A model generated the notes under the pieces. The model did not search any database, had not been told where the DNA came from, and worked only from the letters and a program-made list of their open reading frames with translations. From a virus, in the IMG/VR virus record IMGVR_UViG_3300006916_010289, positions 1-26,568 of that record: a DNA stretch of 26,568 bases. The stretch is one strand, 5' to 3'. Every line of letters begins with the position of its first letter. Within the stretch, counting starts at the first letter, position 1. The translations under genes and the position numbers were made by a program. Below, piece by piece: positions 20,388 to 26,568 of the stretch.

Positions 20388-20906
20388 ATGAAAACAAAAA
20401 CTGGAGATAAAATGAATAACGAAAGAAACTACAACAATTCCGATGGAAGTTTTAACAGAGAGAAGTGGTTGAATTGGATGAACGAGGCTATCCAAAGCAT
20501 TCCGTTTATTGGAAGTTGGACTGGTCACACAGTTAAAGTTGTTAATCAAGTTGATAAAAAGATTAATTGGACTTTTTCTTCTGACCACGCGAAGAATAAT
20601 CCACACACTGTTGATTACCCTACATTCCACAAAGACACAAGGTTTGAGGTTTGGGACGAAGAGAAAGGTTTCGTTGATTGCTTGACTTCACCTAGTAACT
20701 ACGTTAGGGATGAAATGGAAGTTGACAAAGTAACACTGTTTAAAATTAGTCCAATCAAATGGGGTCCATACGTTAACTATAAGTTTTTAGTTCTCTACCC
20801 TAATAAAGAATGGAGATACTTAGGTTTGTGGGAGTTTGACTCTTACGGCTTAAAGAAATATGTTCCCTATGCTATCCAAGCCCAGTTGAAAAAATTAGGC
20901 GTATAG
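20388..20906 (+). CDS. Hypothetical protein with dual starts
   Basis: 172 residues from the leaderless ATG at 20388, or 164 from the in-frame ATG at 20412 with TGGAGA upstream. Trp-rich and beta-rich (GSWTGHTVKVVNQVDKKINW). No family recognised. The eight-codon N-terminal extension (MKTKTGDK) would be present only on leaderless translation. Confidence 0.75.
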   Translation: MKTKTGDKMNNERNYNNSDGSFNREKWLNWMNEAIQSIPFIGSWTGHTVKVVNQVDKKINWTFSSDHAKNNPHTVDYPTFHKDTRFEVWDEEKGFVDCLTSPSNYVRDEMEVDKVTLFKISPIKWGPYVNYKFLVLYPNKEWRYLGLWEFDSYGLKKYVPYAIQAQLKKLGV

Positions 20907-20936
20907 GTCCGCGTAGAAAAAAATATATTTAAGTCC

Positions 20937-20965
20937 TTGACAATTCTTACACACTGTGTTATACT
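20937..20965 (+). promoter_or_regulatory. Leaderless-type promoter
   Basis: TTGACA (20937-20942), 17-nt spacer, TG-T-TATACT (20960-20965), ATG 6 nt later at 20972. Confidence 0.8.
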
Positions 20966-20971
20966 ACTCTT

Positions 20972-21244
20972 ATGAGTAAAAATAAACGACTATCAAATTA
21001 TATTGAAGATATGAATCACTGGAGAAAGTTCCGTGGAGAGGGGCTCATAGATATGGACAACATCGGAAGTTATGTTGAGGATGTCTTTGACAGTTTACTT
21101 TCCAACCTTTCACCCGAGAATATCCATAGCGATGGCGAGGCATCCCGTAGTGAAGTCAACGCGCGTTATAGATATCTTTCAGCGGTGTATGAGGAGTTAA
21201 AGGAGCTTGGGTTTGACCATACAGATATGAAATACTATCTATGA
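20972..21244 (+). CDS. 90-residue protein, leaderless start
   Basis: A leaderless ATG with no ribosome site. Helical and acidic (YLSAVYEELKELGFDHTDMK); unrecognised. A terminator follows about 40 nt downstream. Confidence 0.7.
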   Translation: MSKNKRLSNYIEDMNHWRKFRGEGLIDMDNIGSYVEDVFDSLLSNLSPENIHSDGEASRSEVNARYRYLSAVYEELKELGFDHTDMKYYL

Positions 21245-21284
21245 ATTTGGCAACCTCCATTGCTAACAATTAAATAAACAATAT

Positions 21285-21313
21285 CCCTAGTTGGGTAACT
21301 GGCTAGGGTTTTT
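21285..21313 (+). terminator. Intrinsic terminator
   Basis: CCCTAG-ttgggtaactgg-CTAGGG followed by five T. The loop core TGGGTAACTG also occurs in the hairpin at 16980. Confidence 0.75.
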
Positions 21314-21476
21314 GTTCGTCCAGTGGAGATTGAGTGGAGGGGCTCCTAAGCTGTTCTGTAAAAGGTAGGGTCCTAATGGAATCGCTAAGGCATAATTAAT
21401 TGTGGGCTCCAGTAGCATTGAGAATGGATATAAAGTTATTAGGGGTAGGGGCACTATTTGCCTTGTGTTTGAAAAC
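21314..21476. other. Non-coding gap between convergent genes
   Basis: No ORF with a credible start. G-rich on the plus strand, with GAGGGGCTCC near 21336 and GGGCTCC near 21402. No convincing promoter or terminator beyond the hairpin at 21285. Confidence 0.4.
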
Positions 21477-21710
21477 TTACTCTTCTTCTAAGACTGAATT
21501 TTTTATTTTTTCTAAATTTTCGATTAACCATTTAAGATACGTGTCATCTACATACATTGCATTTTCTTCGAACATAGTAATCGCGGCTTCACTCTCATCT
21601 ATGGCTGTTAATAGCCTTAAGCACTCGTGAACTAACTGTCGTCTTTCAAGACTGTGTATCATATCTATGACATAAACATTGTTCTGACTCTTTACTTGCA
21701 TCTCACTCAT
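21477..21710 (-). CDS. 77-residue acidic helical protein, leaderless
   Basis: Minus-strand ATG at 21710, 7 nt after TATACT. Helical with many Glu (CLRLLTAIDESEAAITMFEE) and an acidic end (SVLEEE). Unrecognised. Divergent from the terminase-like gene. Confidence 0.7.
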   Translation of the reverse strand: MSEMQVKSQNNVYVIDMIHSLERRQLVHECLRLLTAIDESEAAITMFEENAMYVDDTYLKWLIENLEKIKNSVLEEE

Positions 21711-21843
21711 ACTGGTAAGTATACATCTATTTTTGATGTTTTTGAACCTTTACTAGCCCTCTTTTGCCTACGATTAATGTATCGCAGAGTGTCATGTGAC
21801 CTTATGAAACCGTCTCATATTTATCTGTTAGAATTATATACAT

Positions 21844-22245
21844 ATGGCAGAACGAGGCAGACCAAGTAAGCTAACAGCAGAGCTCACAAAGAACATATGC
21901 AAGTGGTTAAATCACGGTATGTTTATTGAAGATGCAGCTCGAATGGTTGGTATTCATAAATCAACATTGTATCGATGGATTGAACAAGGTCGTAAAGATA
22001 GAGAAGAAGAAATCACTAGTTTGTATGGTGATTTTTGCGACGCTATAGAGCTTGCTAGAGCTCAAGCTGAGGGTGTTTATCTTAACTCAATTAAGTCTGC
22101 AGCAGCTCGTGGTCAATGGCAGGCAGCAGCTTGGTGGCTAGAGCGTTCTTTCGAAAAATGGACTAAACCTAACAAGGTTGAAATAGGTGGTTCTGATAAA
22201 GAACCCGTCAAAGTTCAGATTAAATATAGTGGTGACAAGAAGTAA
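21844..22245 (+). CDS. Phage terminase small subunit-like HTH protein
   Basis: 133 residues. The N-terminal GRPSKLTAELTKNICKWL, the HTH IEDAARMVGIHKSTLYRWIE (28-47) and the later GQWQAAAWWLERSFEKWTKP give the layout of small terminase proteins, which recognise the packaging site and help the large subunit load DNA. A TAGAAT box lies upstream without a clear -35. No large terminase follows within the window, which is unusual, so a different HTH regulator role cannot be excluded. Confidence 0.65.
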   Translation: MAERGRPSKLTAELTKNICKWLNHGMFIEDAARMVGIHKSTLYRWIEQGRKDREEEITSLYGDFCDAIELARAQAEGVYLNSIKSAAARGQWQAAAWWLERSFEKWTKPNKVEIGGSDKEPVKVQIKYSGDKK

Positions 22246-22690
22246 AGTTTAGGGTCGCCCGCCGATGCCTAATGAATCAATGTCACTTGAAATGACACCA
22301 TAAATCACCTTTTTTTACTGTTGCCCTTTTGGGCAGGGGGTATTCTACACGTTTTGATGCTGTGTCCCACACTTATTGTCGGTATATTAAGTTGTTTATA
22401 GTATTTACTATAGCATATAAGGGGTATTTTGTCAAATAAGATGGTGGTATTACGCAAAAAAATTTCGCCGACCTCCGGTATGGTAATAGACCTTATAACA
22501 ACGGTGTTGCGGGGCTGCAGGGGTTCTTTTCCCCTTTGTAGACTGTTCGCACAGAGAACTGGACGCCCTTGTATTCATTGCTGAATTAGGGCTTAACCGA
22601 CAATAAAGGAGACTATGACTTAACAATCTAGAAAGATTAAGAAAGTCATCTCTTACTTTAATAATAGCATACTATATCTAGTGTTTTATT
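22246..22690. other. Gene-free region with promoters and hairpins
   Basis: No ORF of convincing size. Hairpins: TGCCC-tttt-GGGCA near 22322, AGGGG/CCCCT near 22519, and a nested ATGACTT...AAGTCAT with AATCT/AGATT inside (about 22615-22650). AAAGGAG precedes a two-codon ATG ACT TAA. It may encode RNAs on both strands. Confidence 0.4.
22407..22435 (-). promoter_or_regulatory. Leftward promoter with palindromic -10
   Basis: Minus strand TTGACA (22435-22430), 17-nt spacer, TATAGT (22412-22407). The palindrome TATAGTATTTACTATA (about 22397-22412) also offers TATAGT to the plus strand, with TTGTCG 16 nt upstream. No ORF follows on the minus strand. Confidence 0.6.
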
Positions 22691-22695
22691 GCAAA

Positions 22696-22821
22696 CATAC
22701 CATATAGTGTGTTCATAGGTGACCATACCATATGTAGTATGTTCATAGGTGAACAGGGGGGTGTTCGTATATGAACAGGGGGTCGCTCATATGTGAACAG
22801 GGGGGGTGCTCATATATGAAC
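22696..22821. repeat. Palindromic iteron array
   Basis: Five 14-bp near-palindromes of consensus GYTCRTAKRTGAAC at 22711, 22741, 22763, 22785 and 22808. The last three intervals are 22-23 bp, about two helical turns, with G-run spacers (CAGGGGGGT). CATACCATAT occurs at 22696 and 22724. This is typical of an operator cluster or replication-origin iterons upstream of the HTH gene at 22973. Confidence 0.7.
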
Positions 22822-22908
22822 AACGAACTATACCTATATAACTAAACCTAATAACTATACCTACTTAACTACTTAGAGAGAGCTAGTAAAGAAATACTTG
22901 TAGAAGAG

Positions 22909-22937
22909 TTGACAAAGCCGAAGTTTTTTGGTATGGT
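22909..22937 (+). promoter_or_regulatory. Promoter of the HTH gene
   Basis: TTGACA (22909-22914), 17-nt spacer, TATGGT (22932-22937), with AGGAGAG before the ATG at 22973. Confidence 0.7.
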
Positions 22938-22972
22938 GTTTATACCGACAATTAAATAGGAGAGTGATAGTT

Positions 22973-23377
22973 ATGTTAAATGACTACCGATACAAAATAA
23001 CCCAAGAGCAGATTGAAGCAGCACGAGAACTTCGTGCCACTGGTTTGTCTCAACAAAAGGTTGCTGACCAATTAGGTCTGACTAGAAATCAAGTTCAGTA
23101 TTGGACCAATGATGCAAGTCGTGAAAAGCAACGAGAAAAAAATGCCAAGTATAATAACTGGGCTAATATGACTGACGAGCAAAAAGCTAAGAAGTTAGCT
23201 ACTGATTATAAAAAGAGAAAAGAGAACTGGAAAGAAACTCCAGCATCTTATCTAAAACATTCAGTGCATTCTGCTAAAGCAGAAACTAGAAGTAACCGAC
23301 ACACAGTGTTAGGTATGGATATTGCTGATGCTGAAAGAGCAACTCAAAATCGCCCTAACAAGAAAGTAGATTATTAA
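22973..23377 (+). CDS. HTH DNA-binding protein
   Basis: 134 residues from the ATG at 22973. A helix-turn-helix occupies about 12-46 (ARELRATGLSQQKVADQLGL, then TRNQVQYW), of the resolvase/sigma-like type. The remainder is very basic (KKRKENWKET, KAETRSNRH). It lies just downstream of the palindromic array, which it may bind, as a regulator or replication factor. That link is inferred from position. Confidence 0.75.
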   Translation: MLNDYRYKITQEQIEAARELRATGLSQQKVADQLGLTRNQVQYWTNDASREKQREKNAKYNNWANMTDEQKAKKLATDYKKRKENWKETPASYLKHSVHSAKAETRSNRHTVLGMDIADAERATQNRPNKKVDY

Positions 23378-23378
23378 T

Positions 23379-23774
23379 ATGAAACACAATGTTATATTGA
23401 AAGAAATTAGAAAAATAGATGATATTGAAATTGAAGAGATAAACTCTGAAGATACAAAATATCTTATAAAAGGTTCTGTGCCTTTGTATTCAATCGATAT
23501 GGTTGAACTAAACAAATGGTATACAAAATGGCTCAAGGATTTAACAAAGCTTGATAACTATGGAACAGAGTATTTTGAAACTATTTATCCCGAGCAAATT
23601 CGTGGGTCAGCTTTAGATGCCATAGAAAATTTTATATTGGAAAATCTAGACTTAAAAGATTTGCTAAGTAGTTTTTCTTTTTATAGTGATTTTAAAATTG
23701 TTTGGTCCTCTACCTACTTATACTCAGCTTCTGTTGGATTTGAGCTAGAGATTGCAGACGTAGCACCTTTTTAA
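23379..23774 (+). CDS. Hypothetical protein
   Basis: 131 residues, starting 1 nt after the HTH gene, so the two are co-transcribed. Aromatic and acidic, with VELNKWYTKWLKDLTKLDNY. No family recognised. Confidence 0.7.
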   Translation: MKHNVILKEIRKIDDIEIEEINSEDTKYLIKGSVPLYSIDMVELNKWYTKWLKDLTKLDNYGTEYFETIYPEQIRGSALDAIENFILENLDLKDLLSSFSFYSDFKIVWSSTYLYSASVGFELEIADVAPF

Positions 23775-23780
23775 TTTTGG

Positions 23781-23789
23781 TGTTATACT
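23781..23789 (+). promoter_or_regulatory. Extended -10 promoter
   Basis: TG-T-TATACT, no clear -35. It lies just upstream of the structured leader at 23794. Confidence 0.5.
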
Positions 23790-23793
23790 AAAA

Positions 23794-23912
23794 ATACAAC
23801 TGTAGGAATAGAGTGCAAGGAGAGCTTGCGACGGCTAGATTTTAGTAGGTTAGTTTCACACAGCATATACCCTACTGTAGTTTACTAGTTCATTGAACAC
23901 CTAAAGTTGTAT
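23794..23912 (+). ncRNA. Structured 5' leader RNA
   Basis: An 8-bp closing helix ATACAACT/AGTTGTAT (23794-23801/23905-23912) begins at the predicted start site and ends just before AAAGGAG. Inside are GCAAG/CTTGC and AGTAGG/CCTACT (23844-23849/23871-23876). Riboswitch-like; family unknown. Confidence 0.5.
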
Positions 23913-23930
23913 CAGATAAAGGAGATATTT

Positions 23931-24206
23931 ATGAGTATATGGAACGATGATGATATAAAAGATGGCTTTGAATTTCTTGACAGTATGGAAGAAATTTCAA
24001 CGACAGTTATGGAAATCAAAGTTTTAAGCGCAGCTGTAAAAATGGCTAAAGAAAGAAACAAGAATACTGAAAACGATTTACTATTAGCTGGGCTATCAGA
24101 AACTTTAGAGAAGTCTATAGAGAAGTTCGAGAGTTTGGAAAGTATGTCTAAATTATTTGTTGAACTTTACAGAAGCTCACTAGCTTTAGGGTATGACTAT
24201 GAATGA
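23931..24206 (+). CDS. 91-residue acidic protein
   Basis: ATG at 23931 after AAAGGAGATATT. Acidic helices (FLDSMEEISTTVMEIKVLSA). Unrecognised. It follows a structured leader and overlaps the next gene by 8 nt. Confidence 0.7.
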   Translation: MSIWNDDDIKDGFEFLDSMEEISTTVMEIKVLSAAVKMAKERNKNTENDLLLAGLSETLEKSIEKFESLESMSKLFVELYRSSLALGYDYE

Positions 24207-24333
24207 GAAAGCAGCAGATAAAAAAATTAAAAGAAATCTAGAACACGCTGCAGCAATGATTATGTGTTGGATACCTAAAGAAAAAAGAAATCAATATTTA
24301 AATTACTTCTACTCGCTATTTAACGACGAATAA
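24199..24333 (+). CDS. 44-residue basic protein
   Basis: Overlaps the preceding gene by 8 nt. Basic N terminus (KAADKKIKRN), then a hydrophobic/aromatic half (AAAMIMCWIPKE). Unrecognised; supported by tight packing between two genes. Confidence 0.5.
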   Translation: MNEKAADKKIKRNLEHAAAMIMCWIPKEKRNQYLNYFYSLFNDE

Positions 24334-24347
24334 AGGAAAAGGAGACA

Positions 24348-24743
24348 ATGTTAGCTAAAGACAATGACAGAATGCTGGAGGTTTCATTCGAACAAATAGA
24401 ACATCACGGCAACTCTATGGAAATGGTAAGGTCATTTGAGTCAGAACTTGAACACTATAATAATGTAGTTTTTGGTAGAACTCAATCACCAGTATCAGAA
24501 GGTATTTCTACAATGTATGAAATCAGTGTTGCTTATTACGCAAGAGCAAAAGAGATAGAAATGTATTGCAAGAAGTTTGAGAGTGGTATAGATGTTGGAA
24601 AGACAAGACACCCACTATATAAGTTTAGAACCGGTCAGCTTAATGTATTTATTGAGATGATAAAAGAACTTACTAAACTTGGTAGTAGAAGAATAACTGT
24701 AGCTCAAATGATGTTACAAGAGGATTTAAGAGACCAACTATAG
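24348..24743 (+). CDS. Hypothetical protein
   Basis: 131 residues after AAAGGAGAC. Helical with several Met and Glu; central SPVSEGISTMYEISVAYYAR. No family recognised. Last gene of its operon; a structured RNA follows within 5 nt. Confidence 0.7.
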   Translation: MLAKDNDRMLEVSFEQIEHHGNSMEMVRSFESELEHYNNVVFGRTQSPVSEGISTMYEISVAYYARAKEIEMYCKKFESGIDVGKTRHPLYKFRTGQLNVFIEMIKELTKLGSRRITVAQMMLQEDLRDQL

Positions 24744-24747
24744 TTTA

Positions 24748-24974
24748 GGTGGGTTACGTCCTTTCGCGCGTTTGAGAAGTCCTTCGAGTATCTACTGGGC
24801 TGTTGAGCAGCAAGTGGTTAAGTAACTGCAAGGGTAAACATTGTTCCTGTCATACTTATTTGGATAGGTTCCCGACATAACCGGACGGGTATAAGGCAAA
24901 GGATGGAGCCTAGGTTAGAGAAAATCTAATCTGTGTCGCAAGACTGAGGCAGACGCGAATTAGAGTAGCCCACC
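24748..24974 (+). ncRNA. 227-nt structured RNA with a 10-bp closing helix
   Basis: GGTGGGTTAC (24748-24757) pairs with GTAGCCCACC (24965-24974) and is followed by ATTTTT. One pair is U-G on the plus strand but would be A-C on the minus, as is one in GGTTAGA/TCTAATC (24913-24919/24925-24931), so plus is the transcribed strand. TTCGCG/CGCGAA (24763-24768/24954-24959) continues the closing domain. GGTT/AACC and CCCG/CGGG at 24867-24889 interleave as a small pseudoknot. No ORF, no known family recognised. Confidence 0.6.
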
Positions 24975-24978
24975 ATTT

Positions 24979-25320
24979 TTAAGAACGTGAACCACCGTCA
25001 TACCAAAGTGCGTGTCCTTTATCTACCATTTTTTCGTTGATATCTACACCGTCTATCATTAGTGTCCCTAGAACTCTACCGTATTTACCAGTTCCGTGTG
25101 ATTGCATTTCAACTTCTGCATCTTCTAACTCTTCTATGAGCCAATCTTTCGCAGCCAGCCCTCGTTTTTTCTCTTCCAAATCTCTTGTTCGTGATTCCGG
25201 AGCATTAATACCCATAAGTCGAACACGACATTTATGCCACACATTGAAACCCAAATCAATTCTAACATCTACTGTATCCCCATCTACTACTCTTAAAATC
25301 TCTATTTTGTAATAAAACAT
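24979..25320 (-). CDS. Staphylococcal nuclease-like (thermonuclease) protein
   Basis: 113 residues from the ATG at 25320, 7 nt after TATACT; the longer frame to 25425 starts upstream of that promoter box. The SNase fold shows RVVDGDTVDV (D13, D15), RLMGINAPES (R34, E42) and GKYGRVLG (R82), matching the catalytic and calcium-binding residues of the family, which hydrolyses DNA and RNA phosphodiesters. There is no signal peptide with this start. Plausible roles are host DNA degradation or nucleotide recycling. Confidence 0.85.
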   Translation of the reverse strand: MFYYKIEILRVVDGDTVDVRIDLGFNVWHKCRVRLMGINAPESRTRDLEEKKRGLAAKDWLIEELEDAEVEMQSHGTGKYGRVLGTLMIDGVDINEKMVDKGHALWYDGGSRS

Positions 25321-25352
25321 TACTCTTAGTATAGCTTTCTGTCCTACCGCCG

Positions 25353-25361
25353 TGTTATAGT
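25353..25361 (+). promoter_or_regulatory. Extended -10 promoter
   Basis: TG-T-TATAGT without a clear -35, upstream of ATAGGAGA and the ATG at 25391; divergent from the nuclease gene. Confidence 0.5.
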
Positions 25362-25390
25362 AGTTACCCATAACAGAATAGGAGAACCAT

Positions 25391-25654
25391 ATGGAAAGTT
25401 GTATAGACAACAAAAAGATAAACAAGAAAATAAAATCGACAATAGCTCAATGGTCTAAAGCTCATAAAGCAAGACTTGATGACATAGAAAATAACTTTGC
25501 TTATTACTATGAAGGTGGTGTAACAGAAGACTACACTAGCGTAGATTTTGATTTTGAAATGTTAGATAATGATAAAGCTCAGTTGCAGAAATTTGTAGAT
25601 GAAATGAAATATGCAATTGATAGATTAGAACATACATTAGATACCGTTAAGTGA
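25391..25654 (+). CDS. 87-residue coiled-coil-like protein
   Basis: AGGAGA precedes the ATG. A basic N terminus (KKINKKIKSTIAQWSKAHKA) is followed by acidic helices (EMLDNDKAQLQKFVDEMKYA). Unrecognised. A clear terminator lies 90 nt downstream; the gap between has no gene. Confidence 0.7.
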   Translation: MESCIDNKKINKKIKSTIAQWSKAHKARLDDIENNFAYYYEGGVTEDYTSVDFDFEMLDNDKAQLQKFVDEMKYAIDRLEHTLDTVK

Positions 25655-25740
25655 TAGACTGTAACTGTCTACGGTAAATGCCATAGTGAGGATTCTGTGT
25701 GAAGATGATAACCCCTACTATTAAGCAAATACTTACAGAG

Positions 25741-25768
25741 AACCCCTCACAAAGAGGGGTTTTCTTTT
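25741..25768 (+). terminator. Intrinsic terminator
   Basis: AACCCCTC-acaaa-GAGGGGTT followed by TTCTTTT. It serves the rightward gene at 25391 and also lies just beyond the leftward Lys-rich peptide. Confidence 0.9.
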
Positions 25769-25829
25769 ACCTTTTTCGCTTTTTAGGCTTTTTAGGTTTT
25801 TTCTTAGGTTTATACATTCCGTATCCCAT
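25767..25829 (-). CDS. 20-residue Lys/Pro-rich peptide
   Basis: Minus ATG at 25829 overlaps the glycosyltransferase stop (TAATG), with GGAGAG upstream. After MGYGMYK the product is only Lys, Pro and Arg, a type of tiny basic protein common in phages. It could bind nucleic acid. Confidence 0.5.
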   Translation of the reverse strand: MGYGMYKPKKKPKKPKKRKR

Positions 25830-26568
25830 TAGCGCTCTCCTTGTCTCGACAACTTTTTAATATGCTTCCTATAGAGAATCTCATCTTTCCCATCCATAAG
25901 ATGCTTAGCTTCTTGACGTGTTAGGTATTCTGTAAAAGGTTTTCTGCGTCCCTTATCTTTTATATGCTTGTCATATAGATGACAGATAATCGGTCCTTTA
26001 ATATTTGGGAAAAGTAATTTAAATCCAGCTTTCTTAAGATAGACTGTCTGCAACGGCTCTTCTGCAAAGAATATTGCTTCTTCTACTAAACAAGGATTCT
26101 TACCCCATTCAGAAGTTCCGAATGCAAAGTTAGCACAGAACTTATCTATATCTATGTATTCTCTTCTGTCATCATTTATAGGTTCGTCTATCCAGTTATC
26201 AGTGTATTTGATATATGTTCTAAGATTTTTTTCTATTCTTGGATATCTGAACTTTCCATTGCCTACCGGAACTCTTTGATTGTTTACATACTGGTATTGA
26301 CCAGCATAAGCTGTAAGTATTGTCATAGGGTCTTTAGGGTGTATGTTTATAAGTTTCTCATCCCAATGTGGTGCAAACCAAGTATGGCTATCTATTTGTA
26401 ATACCCAGTCTTGTCCATCATACATATCGTTAACAACTTTTCTTTGCTTGCCTACACCAAGTAGTTCTTTCTTCAGCTCTATAGTTACTAATGTATATTT
26501 AAATTCTGCTTTGATTGTAGCAAGTGCATCTAAAAGTCTTTCTCTGTGTTTATCTTCGCTATACATTA
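25829..26568 (-). CDS. GT60-type GlcNAc transferase-like glycosyltransferase, 5' end cut
   Basis: At least 245 residues, open to the window edge. The stretch GKQRKVVNDMYDGQDWVLQI and the motif DSHTWFAPHWDEKLI match the Skp1-type polypeptide GlcNAc-transferase family (GT60), where the Asp-Ser-His motif binds metal and sugar nucleotide. Family members begin with an ISIASYRD-like segment that is missing, so the true N terminus lies beyond 26568. Such genes in marine and freshwater phages are thought to glycosylate virion proteins or surface polymers. The stop overlaps the ATG of the Lys-rich peptide. Confidence 0.75.
   Translation of the reverse strand, partial: MYSEDKHRERLLDALATIKAEFKYTLVTIELKKELLGVGKQRKVVNDMYDGQDWVLQIDSHTWFAPHWDEKLINIHPKDPMTILTAYAGQYQYVNNQRVPVGNGKFRYPRIEKNLRTYIKYTDNWIDEPINDDRREYIDIDKFCANFAFGTSEWGKNPCLVEEAIFFAEEPLQTVYLKKAGFKLLFPNIKGPIICHLYDKHIKDKGRRKPFTEYLTRQEAKHLMDGKDEILYRKHIKKLSRQGER

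Noticed and set aside
20364-20630. Leftward ORF of 88 codons
   Set aside because: Antisense to the gene at 20388 and no promoter or ribosome site.
22696-22821. CRISPR-like array
   Set aside because: Repeats are only 14 bp and palindromic, and the spacers are short G-runs; no cas genes.

Overview
This AT-rich, gene-dense window of about 26.6 kb reads as part of a tailed-phage genome or phage-like contig. It holds phage recombination and replication genes (Rad52/ERF-type annealing protein, SSB, HTH replication protein, PD-(D/E)XK-like nucleases), ParB-like and PAPS-reductase-like genes, a small-terminase-like gene and dozens of tiny orphan ORFs. No capsid, portal, large terminase, tail, lysis or integrase gene is visible. 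An actinobacterial host is suggested by a glycosyltransferase with the motif set of actinobacterial glucosyl-3-phosphoglycerate synthase (GpgS) and by many promoters that place the ATG only 6-7 nt after the -10 box, as in leaderless mRNAs, which are common in Actinobacteria. The host assignment is an inference.

Layout. 1-2.9 kb: a left-facing PD-(D/E)XK-like gene, the GpgS-like gene and two left-facing orphans. 2.9-10.8 kb: one long rightward operon, nearly all genes overlapping or abutting: unknowns, Rad52/ERF, HTH replication protein, ExK protein, SSB, three small HTH-like proteins, then a ParB / coiled-coil / PAPS-reductase / ParB cassette like the IbrA-IbrB pairing. 10.8-11.4 kb: a separate gene. 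11402-11488 is an exact inverted copy of window positions 1-87.

11.5-17.2 kb: an unusually RNA-rich region. It has a string of TTGACA/TGTTATANT promoters, a cluster of tiny translationally coupled acidic ORFs (12.0-13.0 kb), three successive structured non-coding units (13.06-14.52 kb, the last with a readable pseudoknot), and small genes with structured leaders. 17.2-19.0 kb: mostly leftward small genes plus a leftward small RNA. 19.0-21.3 kb: divergent control region, then a series of short transcription units, many with leaderless starts, one of which contains an 82-nt tmRNA/tRNA-like element with CCA and a G3-U70 pair. 21.4-22.9 kb: a leftward orphan, the small-terminase-like gene, about 650 bp without genes and a palindromic iteron array. 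22.9-26.6 kb: an HTH protein, orphan genes, a structured leader, a 227-nt structured RNA, a staphylococcal-nuclease homologue and a glycosyltransferase cut by the window end.

The most interesting content is the dense set of apparently unannotated structured RNAs, the tmRNA-like element and the stereotyped leaderless promoter architecture. RNA family assignments were not possible by eye. All helices were read directly from base complementarity.
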